Positions 9,600 to 18,489 of a DNA stretch of 64,000 nt are shown here, piece by piece. The notes beneath the pieces were generated by a model. It had not been told where the DNA came from. It ran no database searches and worked only from the letters and a program-made list of their open reading frames with translations. The position numbers and the translations under genes are program-made. Position 1 is the stretch's first letter. The number at the start of each line of letters is the position of its first letter. The DNA comes from Fimbriimonadaceae bacterium (lineage in GTDB: Bacteria > Armatimonadota > Fimbriimonadia > Fimbriimonadales > Fimbriimonadaceae), in contig JAIBBE010000014.1 of the NCBI GenBank assembly GCA_019694835.1, positions 124,001 to 188,000 on the forward strand. The letters are read 5' to 3'.

Positions 9600-10774
9600 T
9601 AGACCTTCTCCACCTTGGCTGATCCGAAGAGGCCTCCCGGCCTAAACAGGAGAACCGCGATCAGAATCACGAACGCGATGGCGTCCTTCCATTGGCTGTA
9701 TCCTGCCCATACGACGAGGGTCTCGGCCATCGCCATGAGCATTCCGCCCAAGACGGCACCGGGAATGTTGCCGATCCCACCCAGAACTGCGGCGACGAAC
9801 GCCTTGACACCCAGCGAGACTCCATAGAAGGTCGTTAGCGGCGTCCCGATGAAGGTCGCCTGCATCATCGCGCCTGCCCCGGCGAGCGCTGAGCCGATGA
9901 TAAAGGTGACGGTGACGATCTTGTCGACGTTCACCCCCATCAAGGAGGCGGTATCAAAATCATGGCTCGCGGCACGCATCGCGCGCCCTGTCTTCGTAAA
10001 CAAGACGACGTGGCGCAAGATGAGCATGAGGACAAGCGTCGTCCCGAGCATGATCATCTGACCGATCGGCAGCTTGAGGTCTTTGCCACTCTTGTCGACC
10101 AGCGTTTCCGCGTCTCTGAAGGCCCGTTCAGCTTCCTGCTTGCTCTTTCTCAGGGCAAGTCCGGCTTCCGAAAGTTCAAATTCGCTCTTTTCGTTCTTGA
10201 GGTTCTCCTGGAAAGCAGCCGTTGTTTCTTTAACTTTGATTTCAAGTTCCTTCTGCTTCGCCAAAAGAGCGGCATCGGGACTCGCCAACGTGATGGTGAT
10301 CGAACCGCGATAAGGGTTGACTTGCTCACTGATGCTCGGTGGTGGGCTGACGGGCAGGAACAGTGCGCCTCCGTATTGCAGCAGGAGGGAAACACCGATC
10401 GCCGTAATCAGCGACGCAATGCGTGGCTGGCTGCGCATGGGCCGATACGCGAACCGCTCGATAATCACGCCAACGAGGGCGCAAAACGCCATGCTAGCGA
10501 GCAGCATCAACAAGAGGTTGAGCGGCCCCGAGGTCTTGGCGAGCTTTTGCAGACCTTCAGGGCTGAAGCCAAGCCACCACGAAACAAAAAGCGCGGCGTA
10601 GGCGCCAAGCATGAACACTTCGCTGTGGGCGAAGTTGATGAGCTTCAAGACGCCATACACCATCGTGTAACCGAGGGCGATCAGGGCGTAGACAGCACCA
10701 ATTCCCAGCCCCAACACGATTTGTTGGGGCAAGGAACCGAAGTCAAGGGCAGCAAGCAAATGCAAAGAATCCAT
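9599..10774 (-). CDS. livH: Branched-chain amino acid ABC transporter permease with coiled-coil insertion
   Basis: 391 residues. LivH features: GIGAVYALIALGYTMVYGVLKLINFAHSE split over the first helices, ERFAYRPMR, MRAASHDFDTASLMGVNVDK and a C-terminal FRPGGLFG. Compared with a usual length near 300, there is an insertion at about residues 150-235 between membrane segments, rich in Lys and Glu with heptad-like spacing (KQKELEIKVKETTAAF, KSKQEAERAFRDAETL), predicted to be a helical hairpin or coiled coil outside the membrane. Its role is unknown; it could contact the LivK lipoprotein. Located 64 bp downstream of livK. Confidence 0.93.
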   Translation of the reverse strand: MDSLHLLAALDFGSLPQQIVLGLGIGAVYALIALGYTMVYGVLKLINFAHSEVFMLGAYAALFVSWWLGFSPEGLQKLAKTSGPLNLLLMLLASMAFCALVGVIIERFAYRPMRSQPRIASLITAIGVSLLLQYGGALFLPVSPPPSISEQVNPYRGSITITLASPDAALLAKQKELEIKVKETTAAFQENLKNEKSEFELSEAGLALRKSKQEAERAFRDAETLVDKSGKDLKLPIGQMIMLGTTLVLMLILRHVVLFTKTGRAMRAASHDFDTASLMGVNVDKIVTVTFIIGSALAGAGAMMQATFIGTPLTTFYGVSLGVKAFVAAVLGGIGNIPGAVLGGMLMAMAETLVVWAGYSQWKDAIAFVILIAVLLFRPGGLFGSAKVEKV

Positions 10775-10838
10775 CCGTGGGATTTGGTAGGGAGATTGAG
10801 GCTGGGTCCGTCACCGAATCAGTGACGAACCCCGGCGA

Positions 10839-12128
10839 TCAAAGGCTTCCCGGTTCGTAGGCCTTTGCGAACTTCTGGCCGGTCGGAATGACCTCGACAA
10901 CGAGAGCACGCTTGGGCGGATTGCCCTTATTGCCCTTCATCGTGATCATGCCTGAAACGCTGGCAAAGTTCTCCGTGTTTTCAATCGCTTCGGTGAGAGC
11001 CTTCGAATCGGGAGTTGCCGCCCGCTTGAGAGCATCGCAGACCAGCATGGTTGCGTCGTATCCGAGGGCACCCATCGTCGTCGCGGGCTTTCCGCCGTAC
11101 TTTGCCTCCCACTTCTTCAGGAAGTTCTGCACTTCCGGTCGCGGCTCTTCGTTGTTGTAGTGATTGCAGAAGTAGCCACCGACGATCGCCTCGCCGCCGC
11201 TCGTATTGAGCTCCGTGCTGTCCCAACCGTCTCCGCCCAACATCACGACCTTGAGGCCGGCTTCCTTGGACTGGCGGGCGATGGCACCGACTTCCGTGAA
11301 GTAGCCGCTAAGGAAAAGTCCGTCTGGGCTCTTCTCTTTGATCTTCTCGAGCTGCGGTCCAAACTGCTTGTCCTGCGGGCTCTGATAGAACTGCTCGTCA
11401 ACGATTTCGCCGCCGAGTTCCGTGAATTTCTTCCGGAAGCTGTCGCTTAATCCAGTGCTGTAAGGCTGAGCCTTGTCCGTCATGAGGGCGATCTTGCGAA
11501 GGCCCTTTTCCTCGTAGGCGAACTTCGCCATGACGGGCCCTTGGAAGTCGTCTGTGTAGCAGACGCGGAAAACATTGGAGCCAATATCGGTGATGTCCAC
11601 CCTCGTCGCGCCCACGGCGACGATCGGGACGCCTTTCTCAAAGCACGAGTTGGCCATTTGCAGGGTGATTCCGCTGGCGACTTCTCCAATGATGGCAAGC
11701 GCGCCCGCCGCGATCATCTTTTCGGTGGCGCTCTTTCCCTGCTCGGGCTTGGAAGCGCTATCCTCGACGAGCAGTTCGATCTGCTTGCCATTGATGCCAC
11801 CGGCGGCATTGATTTCCTCGATCGCAAGCTTGGCACCCTTATCGCAGTCGTCTCCCCACGGCTTCAGTTCGCCGTTGAGGCTGGCGACGAGTCCAATCTT
11901 GATCGTTGCGCCTTCGGCCTTGTTGCCTTCTGCGGTTGGCGTTGGTCGGCCCTTTCCGGTGGTTTCGCCGCCACCCGAACTCGAACCGCCTCCCGTGGTT
12001 TCCGTCTTGGCCGTATCTCCACCGGTTGTGGTGGCCGCATCTTCCTTCGGTCCGCATCCCGCGAACATCGTCGCGCCTATCGCCAAGGCGATCAGGGACG
12101 ACCACAGGGTTCCTGTATTCGGTCTCAT
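10839..12128 (-). CDS. livK: Branched-chain amino acid ABC transporter substrate-binding lipoprotein
   Basis: 429 residues. The signal peptide ends in lipobox MFAGC (Cys25), followed by a roughly 45-residue low-complexity Thr/Gly/Ser linker and then a periplasmic type I binding fold: TIKIGLVASLNGELKPWGDD, GAKLAIEEINAAGGINGK, DSASKPEQGKSATEKMI, AIIGEVASG, ALMTDKAQPYSTGL and ALGYDATMLVCDAL, all LivJ/LivK-like. It captures the amino acid and delivers it to LivHM. Shine-Dalgarno AGAGAGG lies 8 nt before the ATG. A TATACT box at 12188-12193 on the minus strand could be its promoter -10. First gene of the liv operon. Confidence 0.95.
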   Translation of the reverse strand: MRPNTGTLWSSLIALAIGATMFAGCGPKEDAATTTGGDTAKTETTGGGSSSGGGETTGKGRPTPTAEGNKAEGATIKIGLVASLNGELKPWGDDCDKGAKLAIEEINAAGGINGKQIELLVEDSASKPEQGKSATEKMIAAGALAIIGEVASGITLQMANSCFEKGVPIVAVGATRVDITDIGSNVFRVCYTDDFQGPVMAKFAYEEKGLRKIALMTDKAQPYSTGLSDSFRKKFTELGGEIVDEQFYQSPQDKQFGPQLEKIKEKSPDGLFLSGYFTEVGAIARQSKEAGLKVVMLGGDGWDSTELNTSGGEAIVGGYFCNHYNNEEPRPEVQNFLKKWEAKYGGKPATTMGALGYDATMLVCDALKRAATPDSKALTEAIENTENFASVSGMITMKGNKGNPPKRALVVEVIPTGQKFAKAYEPGSL

Positions 12129-12248
12129 TTGTGCACCTCTCTCTAACGTTGTGCAGGGCCACGTTGCCGCTGCGTAACTTCGGGCCCAGTATACGCAATG
12201 GAGGGCGGTATCGTGCGCGTTCCAGTGCCGCCGGACGTGACTCCAGCC

Positions 12249-12887
12249 TCACCACCAAGGCATGTCCGAGCGCTGATACTCGGCGAACAGAATCGCCACC
12301 CCTTGGCCGAGGGAGGCTCGGACAACGTCGGAGTTCGCTTTGTTCGAGATGCTCACCAGGCCATCCCACGTGAGGCTGCGACCGGTCAAAGGCCATTCCA
12401 CCCCGCTCAGGTTAACATCTTCCGTGTGACTCAGGGGCAGCATTGACACAGTGGCTTCCCGGTTCACCGGAATTTCGCGCGGGAAGTTGGGCCGCACGAT
12501 CCACCCAAGACCACGCCGCAAGGCCACTCGAACGTCCAAACCTGAGCGGGCGATGCTCAGCCAACTCGCGATGGCATGGTCCATTCGGTCGCCCTCCAGC
12601 CCGGCAAGGGTTACTTTCTCATGACCCAAATCACGGGCGAGGGCAAGCAATTTGTCGCAATCCGTAGTGTCCTGATCGGGTGAGTGATGGACGTGACCGG
12701 CGAAGCGCGCTAGATTGCTGATCGAATCGAAGTCCCCTACGATCCGGTGCGGTTCGACACCGGCCTCGTGCAGTCGGTCAGCACCGGCATCGGCTGCCAA
12801 GACGACCTGGGCCGACAAGGCCCAGTCCCTCATGAGATCGCGAGGCATGTCGGCACCGGCGAGGACCGCGAGCACCCTCTGCGTCAC
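12249..12887 (-). CDS. thiN: Thiamine pyrophosphokinase
   Basis: Transfers pyrophosphate from ATP to thiamine to give thiamine diphosphate in the cytoplasm. 212 residues from a GTG that overlaps the last base of the upstream stop (TAGTG) with GGGAGGG just before it. Family motifs: VVLAADAGADRLHEAG, RIVGDFDSI, DQDTTDCDKLLALA, GDRMDHAIASWLS and the C-terminal beta-domain SISNKANSD. Spacing to the debranching-enzyme gene implies co-transcription, although the two pathways have no obvious link. No TPP riboswitch is visible. The gene name is used for the family. Confidence 0.88.
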   Translation of the reverse strand: MTQRVLAVLAGADMPRDLMRDWALSAQVVLAADAGADRLHEAGVEPHRIVGDFDSISNLARFAGHVHHSPDQDTTDCDKLLALARDLGHEKVTLAGLEGDRMDHAIASWLSIARSGLDVRVALRRGLGWIVRPNFPREIPVNREATVSMLPLSHTEDVNLSGVEWPLTGRSLTWDGLVSISNKANSDVVRASLGQGVAILFAEYQRSDMPWW

Positions 12888-14785
12888 TATTTCCCTCCCG
12901 CGTCCTCGATCCAAGCACGGAGGATTTCCGCAACGCTCCATGCCTGCCAAGGACAGCCGCCGGGTGAGCGTGGCTCGTCACCGTCATAGACTTCGCTGAT
13001 TCCACCGATGCCGCACTCGACGAGCATGTCGCGGGCTCCCTTCAGAATGCGTTTGGCCTCAGCCTTATCGCCGTTGAGCTTGACGAGCGCGGTCACATAC
13101 GGACCCAGCAGCCACGGCCAGGCCGTACCTTGATGGTAGGCCGCGTCGAGTTCGGCCAGGCCCCCGGCAAAGCGTCCACGGTATCCCGGCTCGGTTGGCC
13201 CGAGCGTCCGGAGCCCGACCGGCGTGAGGAGCTCGCGCCCCACCTTGGCGAGTGCGGCTTTGGCATGCTCCGAATCCATCGGGCTGAACGGCAGAGCCAT
13301 GGTAATGACTTGATTGGGCCGCAGCGATGCGTCATCTGGATCGGCGGTATCGAGGTAATGACCGAGGACGGGCCGCCAAAACTTACGCTCGAAGTTGGAC
13401 TCCGCCTGAGAGGCCAGCGCCGAGTACTCATCCGTGGCCTTGCTGAGTTTCTTCCCCAGCCAATCCAAGATGCGGAGCGCGTTAATCCACAAGCCGTTGA
13501 TTTCCACGGGCTTGCCGTGGCGCGGAGTAACCACCCAGTCGCCGACCTTCGCGTCCATCCAGGTCAGCTGCCGCCCGTATTCGCCCTGACGGAGCAAGCC
13601 ATCATCGGGATCGACTCCGATTCCGAAGAGGGTGCCTTTGACATGCCATCGAAACATCTCGTCGAGCGCTTTGAAACACTTCTTGGCGAACGTGTCATCC
13701 CATTCTGCTTCGAGGGTCCGGTAGATCGCGTTGGCAAACCAGAGCGTCCCATCAACCGTGTTGTACTCCGGTGGCTCGTCATTCTCCACAAATCGGTTGG
13801 GAATTAGACCCTGGTACATCTGGGCAGCGTAGTCGAGGATGATCCTCCGGGCGACCGCCACACGGCCGGTGTGAAGGCAAAGGCCCGGAATCGAGATCAT
13901 CGTGTCGCGGCCCCAATCGGTGAACCACGGGTAACCGGCAATGATCGAAGCGCGCTTCTTGGTCTCGACGAAGAACGGCGCGGCCGCATCTCGAAGCTGG
14001 TCGCCGAGAGAAACCGGTCCTGTCGGCGACAGGTCGGGGGGCGCGAGCGGCGATACGCGCTCCTCGGTCGAAGCGACGATGACGGCTTCCTCGCCGGGAA
14101 GCAGTTCGTAGCGAAGTTCACACGGGCAGAACAGGTCCTCTTTGGGATCGAGTCCTCGCTCCAATTCGCGTGGGTACTCGAATCGGTAGTACCAGCCGAC
14201 CGCGGGAACCCGCTGGGCACCCTCGTGACGCAAGAAGAGCGTGACCCCACCGTTCTCGAGGATCGTTTTGTTCTTGGGAAACAGCAAGGCCTGTGGGTAG
14301 CCCTCCTGAACCCGGAAACTGGCATGATAGCTTCGGTGGAGGACCAAGGGTCGCAACGTCAGGCCACAGGGAATCGCGCCGTCGTTCCGATAGCGAATCG
14401 TGACTGCGTTCTGGCCCGGATGCATCGCCAGGGTTTTTGAGATCCGGACGCCTTGCGCCTTGTAATGCCACTCGACGAAACGGTCGGTTGCCGTGAACCC
14501 CTCCAGATAGAGGTGTCCCTCGGGATAAACCGCTCCTTGGTATTGATTGCACGAAAGGCCGATGGGATTGCCGTCAGTCTGGACCGCTGCTTCGATGTTT
14601 CCGAGGAGGCTCGTCCGTGTCGTTGGAGGCACGGTTGCCGCGACCAAGTGGCCGTGATAGCGACGGGTGTTGGCCCCAGACGCCGTCCCCATTGCGAATC
14701 CGCCAATACCATTGGTCAAGAGCCATTCACGACGGGAGGAGACTTCGAAGTTCCGGCATTGGCGTGCGTCAAGCGAGATGCGCAT
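12887..14785 (-). CDS. Glycogen debranching enzyme (GDE/amylo-alpha-1,6-glucosidase type)
   Basis: 632 residues. An N-terminal GDE domain (REWLLTNGIGGFAMGTASG, TRRYHGHLVA) is followed by an alpha/alpha barrel of GH133 type with YPWFTDWGRDTMISIPGLCL, FVENDEPPEYNTVDGTLWFANA, QLTWMDAKVGDWVVTPRHGKPVEINGLW split over the active site, and the C-terminal YHQGTAWPWLLGPY. Hydrolyses alpha-1,6 branch points of glycogen or maltodextrin, probably in the cytoplasm since no signal peptide is seen. Forms a two-gene unit with the thiamine pyrophosphokinase downstream. A TATAAA sequence about 20 bp upstream of the ATG could be the -10 box. Confidence 0.93.
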   Translation of the reverse strand: MRISLDARQCRNFEVSSRREWLLTNGIGGFAMGTASGANTRRYHGHLVAATVPPTTRTSLLGNIEAAVQTDGNPIGLSCNQYQGAVYPEGHLYLEGFTATDRFVEWHYKAQGVRISKTLAMHPGQNAVTIRYRNDGAIPCGLTLRPLVLHRSYHASFRVQEGYPQALLFPKNKTILENGGVTLFLRHEGAQRVPAVGWYYRFEYPRELERGLDPKEDLFCPCELRYELLPGEEAVIVASTEERVSPLAPPDLSPTGPVSLGDQLRDAAAPFFVETKKRASIIAGYPWFTDWGRDTMISIPGLCLHTGRVAVARRIILDYAAQMYQGLIPNRFVENDEPPEYNTVDGTLWFANAIYRTLEAEWDDTFAKKCFKALDEMFRWHVKGTLFGIGVDPDDGLLRQGEYGRQLTWMDAKVGDWVVTPRHGKPVEINGLWINALRILDWLGKKLSKATDEYSALASQAESNFERKFWRPVLGHYLDTADPDDASLRPNQVITMALPFSPMDSEHAKAALAKVGRELLTPVGLRTLGPTEPGYRGRFAGGLAELDAAYHQGTAWPWLLGPYVTALVKLNGDKAEAKRILKGARDMLVECGIGGISEVYDGDEPRSPGGCPWQAWSVAEILRAWIEDAGGK

Positions 14786-14937
14786 GGGCTACCCATGAGT
14801 TTATACCGGAAGGTGCTCCCGCATTAATGCCCGATCCCACTCCGTTCACGTTGGAATGCGGGGCGAGGACGAAGTAAGCAGCGGAATACAGGACGTGAGG
14901 CACCGTGCAGTGCCATGTGGCAAGAGGTTAAAAGAAG

Positions 14938-15150
14938 ATGCTCATTTCAGATGCCAAAGGATACGTCGGGCAAGTTGTGCAGGTCACGTATTCTGACCGT
15001 ACCGGCACCGAGATCGTGGATACGGCCGAGGTTTTCGACGTCAATTTCGTCCCGCTCTACGGGCCTTGTTTGATCACCGATATCGGGGAAATTCGCCTCG
15101 ATCGTGTAGTTTCGTGTGCGATGTACCAAGACGTGCGAAAGGCTTCGTAG
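14938..15150 (+). CDS. Small conserved-looking protein of unknown function
   Basis: 70 residues, MLISDAKGYVGQVVQVTYSD at the start and DIGEIRLDRVVSCAMYQDV near the end. The predicted structure is mostly beta, resembling a small SH3-like barrel. There is no signal or membrane segment. AGAGG lies 11 nt before the ATG, and a strong terminator follows the stop, which supports a real gene. I do not recognise a family. Confidence 0.6.
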   Translation: MLISDAKGYVGQVVQVTYSDRTGTEIVDTAEVFDVNFVPLYGPCLITDIGEIRLDRVVSCAMYQDVRKAS

Positions 15151-15169
15151 GCCAGCGAAGAAGCAAGCA

Positions 15170-15194
15170 GCCCCCGAACCAATGGTTCGGGGGC
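15170..15194. terminator. Bidirectional terminator between convergent genes
   Basis: GCCCCCGAACC and GGTTCGGGGGC make an 11-bp perfect stem with loop AAT. It lies 20 bp after the small + strand gene and 24 bp after the minus-strand dockerin gene. T-rich stretches are weak on both sides. Confidence 0.75.
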
Positions 15195-15217
15195 CATCTT
15201 GTGCATGACTGTCGAAA

Positions 15218-16780
15218 CTAGTCGCCGGATAATCCGTAGTTCGACGAAAGAATGGCGTAGTCGGCAATGTCGACGGCTTCGTCGCCATTGAGGTCCGCAC
15301 CATCGCTGTAGCCGGGGTCGCCAAGGTTGCTGTTGTAAGCCGCCGAGAGAATGGCGAAGTCACCAATGCCGACTTCGTTGTCATCGTTGCAGTCGCCGTT
15401 CGTCAGGCTAAAGTCGACACCGGTCGCTCCGCCCGCTGAGACGACAACGCTACCGCGTACCTTTCGAAGCCAGTGCGACGACTTGGCAAAGACGTCGTAG
15501 GTACCGGCTGGGGCACTCGTGGTCAGGCTGTAATTGCCGCTCGAGTCGAGCGCAACCACCTGTGTATCCACGACATTGACACCATCGAAGAGCTCGACGG
15601 TGACTTGGCGACCGGCAGGATCGGCACCAAAGTCGCTGAGGAACACGTTGCCACTGATCGGGCGTCCGGAAGGCGCAGGGATGACCTCAACGCCGCGGAA
15701 CGCGGTGTTGGTGTCGGACGTCGCAACGGGTAAGAACGAATTGAGTCCGGATCCATCGTCAGTGATGGTCATGATCCTGGTCGCGGCTCCCGATCCCTCG
15801 CCCGTGATCACGGCGAAGACTGGGGCGCTATCCGGGCCTCCGATGCGAGCAATGCTACGCACACCAACGGTACCGAGGCCAGAGGTCAACTTGTACGCCA
15901 AACTCCAGACACCCGCATTGAGCGTCCACTTAACGAGCCCGCCGCCGTTTGCGATCGATCGATCATCGCACATGTAGACCGTGTTGCCGCCCACGAAAGC
16001 GTAATCGTAAACGGAAGCGTTACCAGTTCCGGTCGTGTCAGGCAGACCAGGAAGCAGGGTCGAGGTCTCGCCCGGTCCAAGAGGAAGGCCCGTGCCGACC
16101 GTGAATACCCCCAGGTGCGTGCCAGAGGAAGCTGAGCCGTACAGCTGTCCGTCGGCAATATTCACGACACGGACGTTTGTGGGACTTGCCGATACCTGGG
16201 TCGAGGTCGTGCCGCCGAACACGAACGACCGAACTCCGCCTGTCGCATTCTGTCCCGAACCGTTGGTGCCACAACCCCAAACGGTGGTGCCGTCCGAGGT
16301 GATCGAACGGATATTGCTCTGATTCCAGGCATCTCCAAGTTGGGTCGAGAGGTCGACGTTTCCGTTCATGTCGCAACGACCGGCGACGCGCGTGATGATC
16401 GACGAACCTGAGTTGGGGATGCTGGTACTGGCTCCCGCGCCGCCAACCGCGACACCACCTTGGGTTCCGACAGCAGCGTTGTAGCCGCCGAACCACAGAT
16501 ATCCGCCGCCAAGGGTCAGGAAGCCCTCCGAGGTAGCGGTTCCACTCATGGTCAAGTAGGGTGCCGAGCCCGTCCCGTTAACGGTGATGGTCTGCACGAG
16601 AGTGCCGCCGAGGGTGTACTCCTTCAGGTAAACCTGGTTTGCGGCACCCGTGGGCGCGGCTGCACCATCGCCGATTTGCGTCACGACGACGTTGCCGGGA
16701 GTGAACGGAGCGGCGAAAGCCGCACCCGCTAAGATGGCGCAGAGCGCCGAGAGGCAGGTTCGATTGAATTTGTAGGTCAT
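15218..16780 (-). CDS. Secreted beta-propeller-like protein with C-terminal dockerin
   Basis: 520 residues from ATG 16780, preceded by AGGAGA at good spacing. Signal peptide (NRTCLSALCAILAGAAFAA), a central region of about 340 residues with WD/NHL-like repeated turns and Gly/Thr-rich strands (FTPGNVVVTQIGDG, GGYLWFGGYN), then a carboxypeptidase-regulatory-like domain (ISGNVFLSDFGADPAGRQ, GNYSLTTSAPAGTYDV), and a dockerin type I pair at the C-terminus (NGDCNDDNEVGIGDFAILS; ADLNGDEAVDIADYAILS). The calcium-binding loops are intact. The same linker plus dockerin tail occurs at 30230-31252. No cohesin partner is seen in the window. Function of the propeller part is unknown. Confidence 0.82.
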   Translation of the reverse strand: MTYKFNRTCLSALCAILAGAAFAAPFTPGNVVVTQIGDGAAAPTGAANQVYLKEYTLGGTLVQTITVNGTGSAPYLTMSGTATSEGFLTLGGGYLWFGGYNAAVGTQGGVAVGGAGASTSIPNSGSSIITRVAGRCDMNGNVDLSTQLGDAWNQSNIRSITSDGTTVWGCGTNGSGQNATGGVRSFVFGGTTSTQVSASPTNVRVVNIADGQLYGSASSGTHLGVFTVGTGLPLGPGETSTLLPGLPDTTGTGNASVYDYAFVGGNTVYMCDDRSIANGGGLVKWTLNAGVWSLAYKLTSGLGTVGVRSIARIGGPDSAPVFAVITGEGSGAATRIMTITDDGSGLNSFLPVATSDTNTAFRGVEVIPAPSGRPISGNVFLSDFGADPAGRQVTVELFDGVNVVDTQVVALDSSGNYSLTTSAPAGTYDVFAKSSHWLRKVRGSVVVSAGGATGVDFSLTNGDCNDDNEVGIGDFAILSAAYNSNLGDPGYSDGADLNGDEAVDIADYAILSSNYGLSGD

Positions 16781-16942
16781 GGTCTCTCCTAATCTCAAAC
16801 ATCCCAAGCATCGCAAAGAGCTGCGAAAGTGGGCGCTGAATCCAAAGGGAATTATAGAATATTGGGCTCAGCGGAAGGACCGTTTGGTGAAGGGAACCGG
16901 CAAATTTAACATGCAATTTAACGGCCGCATAACAACGCGACT

Positions 16943-17620
16943 TTATAGAACCGCCAAGGCGATGGCCGCAGCTGCCGCCGTATCCACTCGCAACACGCGC
17001 GGTCCGAGTGTCACGGCACGATCGCCGATCAAGGCCACCTCGCGAGGTGCCCAGCCGCCTTCCGGCCCGATGACGATGGTGGGGTCATTCGCTGATACTT
17101 GGTCACGCAAGTGCGATCCCACGTTCTCGAACTCGCTCAAAACTAGTGAATCAGGAGTGCCTTGGAGCAATTCGGCGAGCGACCCAATGAGGCTGATCTC
17201 AGGGATGCGGGTACGGAATGAAACCTCGGCCGCCTCTCTCGCGATGGCGCGCAGACGTCGCAACCGGTCCTCGACCTTGGCTTTGTCCCACTTCACCACG
17301 CTCCGTTCACTGGGGAAAAGGACGAAGCGAAATACACCCATCTCCGTCCCCATGCGGATGACCTCGTCGAGTTTGTCGGGCTTGGGGAGCGATTGGGCAA
17401 GAGTGACCTTTTTCGCCGCCTCGGTTTCGACCTTCTCCGTGCCGGTGAGCTCGGCATCTTGCCCTGTAAAGGTGGCGCGAAACACCCGACCATCTCCCGC
17501 CAAGAGGACAATGAGGGCCCCCGCCCCTAACCGAAGCACCTTCCGAAGCTTATCGACTTCTTCTCTCGGAAGCTCGATGACATCGCCAATCTGGGCCTCC
17601 GGCGGAACCGGGACGAACAT
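16943..17620 (-). CDS. rsmE: 16S rRNA m3U1498 methyltransferase
   Basis: 225 residues from ATG 17620, the start that matches the family N-terminus MFVPVPPEAQIGD. SPOUT-fold methyltransferase that methylates U1498 of 16S rRNA using SAM. Visible: an N-terminal PUA-like part with LRKVLRLGAGALIVLLAGDG, and the C-terminal knot motifs IVIGPEGGWAPREVALIGD and TLGPRVLRVDTAAAAAIAL. Lies 14 bp after prmA, completing the rpoZ-dnaJ-prmA-rsmE cluster; the dnaJ-prmA-rsmE order is common in bacteria. Confidence 0.95.
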   Translation of the reverse strand: MFVPVPPEAQIGDVIELPREEVDKLRKVLRLGAGALIVLLAGDGRVFRATFTGQDAELTGTEKVETEAAKKVTLAQSLPKPDKLDEVIRMGTEMGVFRFVLFPSERSVVKWDKAKVEDRLRRLRAIAREAAEVSFRTRIPEISLIGSLAELLQGTPDSLVLSEFENVGSHLRDQVSANDPTIVIGPEGGWAPREVALIGDRAVTLGPRVLRVDTAAAAAIALAVL

Positions 17621-17634
17621 CCGGGGCAGCGACC

Positions 17635-18489
17635 TCAGCGGAGGAATGTCGCCGCGACCCAATCGCCCTCCTGCTGGAAGTCGGTGAAAGCAAAACCGTT
17701 GCGCACCGCCGCCGCTTCCACGTCCTTCCAGTTGCCTTCGATGATCCCCGAGACGATCCAGAAACCGCCGATCCGAACGCGGCGTGAGGCTTCTGGAGCC
17801 AGCGCGATCAGCGCGGCTGAGATGATATTGCTCAAGACGACATCGTAGCTGGCGTCGGCAGGCAGGGGATCGAAGCCGGTTCCCTCGAACACTTCGAAGG
17901 CGACCGCATTGCGCTCTCCGTTCTCTTTAGCAGAGTTGACGGACACGGCATCGATGTCTACTCCAACCGCCGACTTGCAGCCAAGCAGGCAAGCCGCCAC
18001 AGTCAGGATCCCACTCCCGCAGCCGATGTCCGCGACCTCGGGCCTCAAGTCCAACCCCTTCCAGACTCGCTCCATTAATTCAAGACAGAGCCGGGTGGTC
18101 GGGTGGTCGCCTGTTCCGAACGCCTGCCCAGGATCGAGGACGATCTCGAGGCGGTCCGAAACAGCCGGAGGCTCCTCCCAAGTTGGGCGAACCAGGAACC
18201 GCTCACCGATCTCGCGCGGCTTGAAAAACTGCTTCCACGACTCCGCCCAATCCTCGTCGGGCACGACCGTCTCGGTGACTTCTTTCGCGCCGAACTGGAG
18301 AAGGTCTGCCCGCAACAGATCGACCTTCCCTTCCGAGTCCGCTGAATCGACGAGATAGCCGCTTAAGGTTGGAGGCTGGTCGGTTTGTACCGTGCCAGGG
18401 ATACCGTGGCGATCGAAGACATCGCAAAGCACCGCCCAATCTTCCGGAGCGCGTTCGAGCACGGCGGTAACTTGAATCCAGCGCGTCAT
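17635..18489 (-). CDS. prmA: Ribosomal protein L11 methyltransferase
   Basis: 284 residues. Methylates ribosomal protein L11 using SAM. N-terminal substrate-recognition domain followed by the conserved linker [21 protein letters not shown], then a class I methyltransferase domain with [57 protein letters not shown] and [18 protein letters not shown]. The ATG overlaps the dnaJ stop by 4 bp (ATGA), indicating coupled translation. Confidence 0.96.
   Translation of the reverse strand: MTRWIQVTAVLERAPEDWAVLCDVFDRHGIPGTVQTDQPPTLSGYLVDSADSEGKVDLLRADLLQFGAKEVTETVVPDEDWAESWKQFFKPREIGERFLVRPTWEEPPAVSDRLEIVLDPGQAFGTGDHPTTRLCLELMERVWKGLDLRPEVADIGCGSGILTVAACLLGCKSAVGVDIDAVSVNSAKENGERNAVAFEVFEGTGFDPLPADASYDVVLSNIISAALIALAPEASRRVRIGGFWIVSGIIEGNWKDVEAAAVRNGFAFTDFQQEGDWVAATFLR

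Noticed and set aside
10766..10785. CATCCGTGGGA half-match to the small palindrome at the livH start
   Set aside because: Only one arm is present and it includes the livH start codon; coincidence is likely.
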